A DNA stretch of 64,000 nt from CBDCYS01 sp965226185 (GTDB taxonomy: Bacteria; Acidobacteriota; Terriglobia; Bryobacterales; UBA6623), in the NCBI GenBank assembly GCA_965226185.1, contig CBDDCT010000006.1, forward strand, positions 682,001 to 746,000, in the 5' to 3' direction. The number at the start of each line of letters is the position of its first letter. Positions within the stretch are counted from its first letter, which is position 1. Below the pieces are notes generated by a model. It saw only the letters and a list, made by a program, of their open reading frames with translations. It ran no database searches and was not told the DNA's origin. The position numbers and the translations under genes are program-made. Positions 58,716 to 64,000 of this stretch are shown here, piece after piece.

Positions 58716-59912
58716 CTACTCGGCGCCGGAGCCCGCCAACTCCCGCAGTTTTGCCTCATCCACCTGAACCCCAAGACCCGGCCCGCGCGGCAATTCGTAG
58801 GCCGCTCCCCGCACCGTGATCGGCTCACCGAGCAGGCGATTCGCCATTTCCAGTACCTTCGGGTTGAACTCGACCAAAGGGCACTCAGGCACAGCGGCGG
58901 CAAAATGCAGGGCCGCCGCGATTTGAGGACCCAGCGCAATGCTCACGTGGGGCACGACGCGAACTCCCATTCGCCGCGCTTCAGCAGCCAGTTCCAAGCT
59001 CTCCGTAATTCCCGCCCGGCCCAGGTCCGGCTGCAGCCACCCGATCACTCCGGCTTGGAAAAACGGACCCAGCTCGTAACGCGTGCGGTAGCTTTCGCCC
59101 AGCGCGATCGGCGTCTCGATGTCGCTGCTGAGCGCACGATGCAACTCCAGCTCTTCCGGCGGAAGCGGACACTCCAGCCACAGTATCTCCCGCTCATCCA
59201 AGGCCCGGCCAAATTCGGTTGCCGTGTCTTCGGTCAATCGCCACAGCGCATCCACGGCGATATCCAGCTCGGAGCCAAACGCTGCCTGCAATCGGTCGAT
59301 CAAGTCGAATAACTCTTCTTCACTACGGTCGTAAAAAAGCTTGAAAATTCGAAAACCTTGGCTCCAGTACTCGTGTGCGGCTTCCACCCGCTCTTCGTTG
59401 GTCGCCCCCGCCAACCCCGAGAGATAGGCGGGCAGCTCGGTCCGAACGCCGGATTCCGAAATCAGATTAGCAGCGGGAACTTCGTGAATCTTACCCGCAA
59501 GGTCCCATAGCGCCAAATCAATTCCACTGATGGCATCGAGCATGAATCCGCCGGTCTGGCCGCGCACCCGCATGCTCGAATACATACGCCACCAGAGCTT
59601 CTCGATGTGCTGCCTCGTGCCGTTGAACTCCGCCCCCTCAACAATGGGACGAAGCAGCAGCCGCGCGATCGTGCAGGCAACCTCGGGAGCAAGAGGAGCC
59701 TGGGCTTCACCCCAGCCGATCAGCCCGCTGTCCATCGTGAGCTTGAAAACCGCTGTCTCGAAGCGCGTGGAGTAGAGCGTCGGATAGACCTCCGACACGC
59801 GGTAATCAAAGGCGTTCTCAGTCAGGCGCGTTGGAGTGCCGGCCATGCCTGTTACTCCGGCGTAATCACGATCGGCCCGGATAGGAAACGCTTCAAGGGA
59901 GGCGATCTTCAT
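58716..59912 (-). CDS. Enolase-superfamily (mandelate racemase/muconate lactonizing) sugar-acid dehydratase B
   Basis: A 398-residue cytoplasmic protein. The capping domain (1-125) has GLIGWGEAQAPLAPEVACTI and ends SGIDLALWDLAGK; the barrel carries FRIFKLFYDR (Lys), VDALWRLTED (metal Asp), LECPLPPEEL (metal Glu), IALGESYRTR (metal Glu) and RVVPHVSIALGP (His). These are mandelate-racemase-subgroup positions, compatible with acid-sugar dehydration. The substrate cannot be named. It is the last gene of a four-gene operon, 13 bases after the DapA-family aldolase. Confidence 0.88.
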   Translation of the reverse strand: MKIASLEAFPIRADRDYAGVTGMAGTPTRLTENAFDYRVSEVYPTLYSTRFETAVFKLTMDSGLIGWGEAQAPLAPEVACTIARLLLRPIVEGAEFNGTRQHIEKLWWRMYSSMRVRGQTGGFMLDAISGIDLALWDLAGKIHEVPAANLISESGVRTELPAYLSGLAGATNEERVEAAHEYWSQGFRIFKLFYDRSEEELFDLIDRLQAAFGSELDIAVDALWRLTEDTATEFGRALDEREILWLECPLPPEELELHRALSSDIETPIALGESYRTRYELGPFFQAGVIGWLQPDLGRAGITESLELAAEARRMGVRVVPHVSIALGPQIAAALHFAAAVPECPLVEFNPKVLEMANRLLGEPITVRGAAYELPRGPGLGVQVDEAKLRELAGSGAE

Positions 59913-59925
59913 GGGGATTGTTATT

Positions 59926-60837
59926 TCACGGGGATTCTTCAGAGTCGTTGAAAACCAGCTCGCGAAGCTGTGCTAGCTCCGCGAGGCCTCGGCCATCGAG
60001 AGAGCGGGTCGGTTGGCGAACGTTCGCGGTCTTGATGACTCCACGTTCGACGAGATTGTGCTTGACGGCGGAAACCCCCAATCCCGGCTGCAGCTCGAAA
60101 CGAATCCAAGGAAGCGCGCGAGTGAAAACCCGCCATGCACCGGCGGGGTCTCCCCGCTCGAGGCGTTGCCAGATCTCGACATAGAGCGAAGTCATGTCGG
60201 CCGCCGGCATCACCCCGCGCGCCCCGCGCAGGACTTCCTCGATCATGAATTGCCCGTTCAGGCCGCCAAAGACGCTGAGATCGTCCCCCGCCGCTTCAAC
60301 CACTTTCGACACCTTGGGAGCCGTCGGCGGCGCTTCGACTTTGGCGTATTGCACACCCCGAATCTCGCGGGCCATCTTCGCGAGCAGGGCAGGGGGCATT
60401 GGAACCTGAGTGAGCAGCGGCGCATCCTGCACCATGATCGGAATTCCGACGTGCTCGCTGATCGCCTGGTAGAACAGCATGATGCCCTCCCCATCCGGTT
60501 TCAGCAAGTACGGCGGCAGAACCATCAACGCATCGGCCCCCATGTCTTCCGCCTGCCGGCAGGCTGCGACCGCTGCTTCAGTCCCGGTCGCGCCCACGCC
60601 GACCGTGACGGGCACGCGCCCACCGACTCTCTTCACAATCAACTCGAGCAGCGTTTTCCGCTCCTCCGGCAACAACGTGTACCCCTCACCGGCGTTACCA
60701 AAAGCGGCCAATCCGTGCGCGCCCTGCTGCAGCAGGTGATCCACCAAGCGCACTTGGCTGGACTCATCCAGCGACCCGCCCTCGATAAACGGAGTCGCCA
60801 GGATTGGAATTACGCCTTCGAGCGATTGACTCATCAT
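59926..60837 (-). CDS. DapA-family aldolase/dehydratase (class I)
   Basis: A 303-residue lyase of the N-acetylneuraminate lyase/dihydrodipicolinate synthase superfamily. VIPILATPFIEGGSLDESSQ and GAHGLAAFGNAGEGYTLLPE are typical; the Schiff-base lysine is in GVQYAKVEAPP; GLNGQFMIEEVLRGARGVMP closes the active site. The usual Y-N-x-P is Q-D-A-P here, as in members that are not true DapA and instead cleave 2-keto-3-deoxy sugar acids. Location between two acid-sugar dehydratases and a transporter supports a keto-deoxy-acid aldolase role rather than lysine synthesis. Confidence 0.86.
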   Translation of the reverse strand: MMSQSLEGVIPILATPFIEGGSLDESSQVRLVDHLLQQGAHGLAAFGNAGEGYTLLPEERKTLLELIVKRVGGRVPVTVGVGATGTEAAVAACRQAEDMGADALMVLPPYLLKPDGEGIMLFYQAISEHVGIPIMVQDAPLLTQVPMPPALLAKMAREIRGVQYAKVEAPPTAPKVSKVVEAAGDDLSVFGGLNGQFMIEEVLRGARGVMPAADMTSLYVEIWQRLERGDPAGAWRVFTRALPWIRFELQPGLGVSAVKHNLVERGVIKTANVRQPTRSLDGRGLAELAQLRELVFNDSEESP

Positions 60838-60877
60838 GAACGCTTCATTCGCGGTCCCTTTCCATGCTGGCGAATCG

Positions 60878-62182
60878 CTATGCGGTTGGCTCGGCCGCGG
60901 CTTCTCCGGTTGTCGCTGTCCCAGCCGGATCCTCGGTGATGCCGCGCCGGATCAGCGCGTGGACAATCAGCAGCGCCGCCGGATGCAAGAAAGCCAAAAC
61001 GAAGAATATTAACTTATAGGAATGGTTCTGGACGACGTACCCCGTGATGCGCGTGAAGATCGTCCCGCCGAGCCCGCTGCCCAGTCCGACCAGTCCAGCG
61101 ACCGAACCGACAATCTTCGTGGGAAACAGGTCATTGGTCATTGTCATCAGATTCGTTTTCCAGGCCATGTGCGCGCACGTAATCAAACAAATCGTCGCCA
61201 GAGCGATCGCCGACGACTCCACCGTGGGAATCAGCAATCCCAGCGGCATCACCAAGGCCGCGCCCAGCATCACCAGCTTGCGCGCTTTCACGATGCCGAC
61301 GCCCTTGTGGATCAAGCGGCCCGAGGCCCAGCCCCCCGCCAGAGACCCAAGGTCGGCCGCGAGGTAGGGCAGCCAAGCCACCAGACCCATTTCAGCCATC
61401 GTGAAGCCTCGTCCCTCGACCAGATATTTCGGCAGCCAAAAAAGATAAAACCACCACACCGGATCGGCCACCACTCGAGCTAAAAAAAGTCCCCAAGTTT
61501 GGCGGAAACCGAAAAGCTGACGCCAGCGCAAGGAGCGGTTTTTGGCCTCGGATCCAGCGACACTCTCGCGCAGCAGGTCCAACTCCTCATCGGTCACTCT
61601 CGGATGCTTCGACGGAACCCAATACCAGCGCAGCCAAAACACCAGCCACACAAATCCCAGTGCGCCCGTAACCACGAACGCGGGACGCCAGCCCACTTGC
61701 GAATTGATCCAGACGACAAGAGGCGGCGACAGGATCGCACCGGTAGCAGCCGCCGCGTTAACCAAGCCATTCGCGACGCCGCGCTCGCGAGGAGGAAACC
61801 ACTCCGAAATCGCTTTCTCCGCTGCAAGAAAGTTGGCCGATTCCCCCACTCCGAGCAAGGCCCGGAAAATACCCAAACTCAGCGCGCTGCGCGACGTTGC
61901 GTGAAGGGCATTGGCCAGCGACCACCAGACCATGGAGACCGCCAGCACCAGGCGCGTACCCCAGCGGTCGATCAACACCCCGGAAACGATGTACATCCCC
62001 GTGTAGCAGATCAAGAACGCCTGCAAAACGTTGGCGTAGTCGATGTCGGAGAGCCCGAGTTCGCTGGTAATGGTCGGCGCCAGCACCGACAGCGTCTGAC
62101 GGTCGACGTAGTTGATGACGCTGGCAAAAAACAGCAGCGCCGCCACGTGCCACCGCAGATTCGCCTTCTTGCTCTTTGCCAT
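60878..62182 (-). CDS. MFS transporter, anion:cation symporter (hexuronate/sugar-acid) type
   Basis: A 434-residue permease with 12 membrane spans. NYVDRQTLSVLAPTITSELG in span 1, DRWGTRLVLAVSMVWWSLAN (MFS loop motif), GVGESANFLAAEKAISEWFP, RERGVANGLVNAAAATGAIL are features of the ACS family that imports hexuronates, galactonate and glucarate with protons. Its place between the two dehydratases/aldolase genes supports uptake of the same sugar acid. Confidence 0.9.
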   Translation of the reverse strand: MAKSKKANLRWHVAALLFFASVINYVDRQTLSVLAPTITSELGLSDIDYANVLQAFLICYTGMYIVSGVLIDRWGTRLVLAVSMVWWSLANALHATSRSALSLGIFRALLGVGESANFLAAEKAISEWFPPRERGVANGLVNAAAATGAILSPPLVVWINSQVGWRPAFVVTGALGFVWLVFWLRWYWVPSKHPRVTDEELDLLRESVAGSEAKNRSLRWRQLFGFRQTWGLFLARVVADPVWWFYLFWLPKYLVEGRGFTMAEMGLVAWLPYLAADLGSLAGGWASGRLIHKGVGIVKARKLVMLGAALVMPLGLLIPTVESSAIALATICLITCAHMAWKTNLMTMTNDLFPTKIVGSVAGLVGLGSGLGGTIFTRITGYVVQNHSYKLIFFVLAFLHPAALLIVHALIRRGITEDPAGTATTGEAAAEPTA

Positions 62183-62197
62183 GTGAGGGGGTTCCCG

Positions 62198-63487
62198 CTA
62201 GATGACTCGAACCTTGTCCAGCTTCTCCTCGTCGAACTCCACACCAATTCCCGGGCGTTCCGGCGCAACGGCTTTCCCTGGTTGCCATTCAAGCGGTTCT
62301 TTTAGCAGCGCATTGCCGAACGGGCGCTGCAGCAGAGTTCCGCCCTCCATGATGACCGCGTTGGGGGTGCTGACGGCGAGATGCGTGGACGCCGCCAAAT
62401 AGAGGGCCGTGCCCGTGCTGATATGGGGCGACCACAACACCCCGTGTACGTCGGCGAGGACGGCGATGCGCCGACACTCCGTGATGCCCGCGGCCCGGCA
62501 AACGTCCGGGTTGATGATGTCCACGGCCTTGGCGGCGAACAAGTCGCGGAACTGAAAGCGATTGGAAAGCTCTTCTCCGGCGCAGATTGGGGTCTTGAGA
62601 CTCGCCCGGAGTTCGCTGTACCCGGCGATGTCCTCGGGCATGACCGGGTCCTCCCACCAACCAATGTTGGGGAGTCCATCCAATTCTCGCCCGACGACGC
62701 CCGCTTCGTGGGCTTTGTAGGCGCCGAGCGAATCGAGAAGGAGCTGTCCCCTGTCGCCGACGGCTTCCGATGCCCGAACGACGCGATCGATGTTGCTGGT
62801 TCCCGGTCCCTTGCTCAGACCCATCTTGACTGCCGAGAAACCGCGCTCCAGCGTCTGGATGATCCTCTCTTGCAGCTCTTCTTCCGTACCGCCTCCCACT
62901 CAGGCATAGGTCGGAATCGAATCGCGAAACTTCCCTCCGAGAAGGCGGTAGAGGGGCTGCCCCGTATACTTGCCTAGCGCGTCCCATAGCGCGAGATCGA
63001 TTCCGGCAATCGACTCGGTGAAGAAACCGGTCGCGTAGCCCCGCAACCGCTGAGTGGAGTACATCTTCTCCCAGAGCGCTTCCACGTTGCGGGCGTCTTG
63101 ACCGATGAGGATCGGCGCAAGCAGATCGCTGATCACCGTTTGGTGAACCCGGGGCGCAAGCGGGGCATGGCTCTCTCCCCAACCCACGATGCCCTGGTCA
63201 GTTGTGATTTTGACCAGTGTCGCTTGCGTGGCCCCTTTTGTCCGCGACGGACTGGCATGGTCGATGCGATTCCACAGCCCCTTCCCGCCGGTCATCGAAC
63301 CAAGCGGAGCCATCTCTACGAAGTGTTCGGGCCGCTGTTCGCTTTGGGGCGTACGAATCACCACGGGCTCGACGCTGGTGATGCGCAGAGGTGAGCTTCC
63401 TGCTCCGAACAGTTGCGCCATTGCGCCCAGCGAGAGACCGACGAACCTGCGTCTCGCTAACCCGTTTTGATGCGTGATCTCGTTCAT
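62198..63487 (-). pseudogene. Enolase-superfamily dehydratase A interrupted by one in-frame TGA
   Basis: Two frames, 62900-63487 and 62198-62899, are the same frame separated by a single TGA at 62900-62902. Read through, a 429-residue protein has a twin-arginine-like signal (ARRRFVGLSLGAMAQLFGAG), a capping domain (QGIVGWGESHAPLAPRVHQT, SIAGIDLALWDALGKYTGQP), SAVKMGLSKG (catalytic Lys), LLLDSLGAYK (metal Asp), WWEDPVMPED (metal Glu), ICAGEELSNR (metal Glu) and LWSPHISTG (His). The stop sits in PTYA-stop-VGGGT, where relatives have Ser or Gly. Mutation (one base from TCA), sequencing error or recoding are possible. First gene of the operon. Confidence 0.82.
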
Positions 63488-63562
63488 TGCGAGCCTTGAC
63501 GCTGACGCTCGGCAGTTTGCTCCAGAACGGCCGGCGGGGCCGTGTGCGACCTCGAACGTCCC

Positions 63563-63772
63563 TTACCTCCAGCCGCGGCGATACCTGCCGTCCTTGTCGA
63601 GTGCCAACAAGGGCGGCTCGCCGCGATGCAGGACGTAGATCCATCCTTCCGGAGCCAGCGCAGCCGACGACACGGCCCCGAGTTCAACACTCTGAGGGAT
63701 CTCTCGAGAAACCCTTGTGAGCGATAAGGATCCCCGCCGTGGAGGACGGCCACCCAAAGGACGGCCCCTCAC
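63563..63772 (-). pseudogene. N-terminal fragment of a beta-propeller (NHL/amidating-lyase-like) protein
   Basis: The last 45 codons read LTRVSREIPQSVELGAVSSA then ALAPEGWIYVLHRGEPPLLA and LDKDGRYRRGWR, a typical first blade of an NHL-repeat or peptidyl-glycine-lyase-like propeller. A stop follows at 63563 and no further blades exist downstream, so the gene is truncated. It lies between a TonB receptor and the sugar-acid operon. Confidence 0.55.
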
Positions 63773-63809
63773 CAGCCGAAGAAGAGCCGGCCGCTGAGTC
63801 GCCGGTTCG

Positions 63810-64000
63810 TCAGAAGATCACCTTCAGAGCGAATTGAATGATGCGAGCGTCACGCGCCGCGGTAATCGTGCCGAAGGTCGCCGAAGAGTTCAACCCGTCC
63901 GCTCCCGCCCGGAATGCCGTGTTCGGTGCGTTGCTGCGTCCGCCCAAGTTCACGTGATTCACGAAGTTGAACGCCTCCACGCGGAACTGGACGTTGATGC
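63810..64000 (-). CDS. TonB-dependent receptor, C-terminal part (runs off the window)
   Basis: The minus strand from the window edge reads INVQFRVEAFNFVNHVNLGG, RSNAPNTAFRAGADGLNSSA, TFGTITAARDARIIQFALKV, IF, stop. This is the ending of Oar-like TonB-dependent receptors abundant in Acidobacteriota, with the terminal Phe used for barrel insertion. The rest lies beyond 64000. Together with the operon downstream it may import the carbohydrate. Confidence 0.9.
   Translation of the reverse strand, partial: INVQFRVEAFNFVNHVNLGGRSNAPNTAFRAGADGLNSSATFGTITAARDARIIQFALKVIF

Noticed and set aside
60013..60939. Plus-strand open frame of 308 codons
   Set aside because: Antisense to the DapA-family aldolase, which has its full set of motifs.
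62900..62902. Selenocysteine codon at the in-frame TGA
   Set aside because: No convincing SECIS-like hairpin follows, the family is not known to use selenocysteine, and relatives have Ser or Gly at this point.

Overview
The window looks like a high-GC chromosome segment from an Acidobacteriota-type bacterium; this is inference from gene content. Supporting signs are an Oar-like TonB-dependent receptor end, paired DUF1501 and DUF1549/1553 genes, several sulfatase-fold proteins, a DUF2934 protein with a basic tail, a TolB/TPR regulator of the kind usually fused to a Ser/Thr kinase, and Gluconate_2-dh3 fragments. No rRNA or CRISPR array is visible. There is one tRNA (Gln, CTG).

Layout. 0.5-6.7 kb: a D-aminoacylase-type amidohydrolase and two sulfatase-fold proteins, the latter separated by a palindromic repeat pair. 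6.8-10.1 kb: decayed kinase and receptor fragments, then a small Cys/His-rich secreted protein and a ZnuD-like TonB-dependent receptor, probably for metal uptake. 10.3-12.0 kb: a DUF2934 protein and glgC. 12.2-15.8 kb: an insertion-sequence hotspot with an IS3 family element, a complete IS1380 transposase and a piece of a second one. 16.0-21.1 kb: a TPR regulator lacking its usual N-terminus, facing a dxr-rseP-ompH-type operon. 21.2-21.4 kb: a candidate C-rich small RNA with a sigma70-like promoter and an intrinsic terminator. 22.1-24.6 kb: a rearranged zone with gene fragments and small toxin-antitoxin-like pairs. 24.7-29.1 kb: kelch lipoprotein, gmd, HEAT/VWA protein. 29.2-29.7 kb: a decayed integrase next to tRNA-Gln. 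30-36 kb: FAD oxidase, small membrane proteins, gamma-glutamyltransferase, quinone oxidoreductase. 36.8-40.3 kb: a tight cupredoxin, HD-GYP and outer-membrane barrel operon. 40.4-45 kb: an orphan protein, an amidohydrolase and an Nramp-like transporter. 45.5-51.6 kb: membrane Fe-S oxidoreductase with etfAB, then fabF-acpP. 51.7-53.4 kb: a split IS1380 element. 53.4-58.2 kb: DUF1549/DUF1501/SUMF1-like/DUF3467 cluster. 58.7-64 kb: a sugar-acid catabolic operon (two enolase-superfamily dehydratases, a DapA-family aldolase, an MFS transporter) behind a propeller fragment and a TonB receptor.

The most notable observations are the candidate small RNA upstream of dxr; two complementary halves of one Gluconate_2-dh3 gene lying 10 kb apart on opposite strands, one of them ending at an IS3 end, which implies an inversion; a toxin-antitoxin-like island bracketed by two copies of the start of a kelch gene; and the three-gene cupredoxin/HD-GYP/porin operon.
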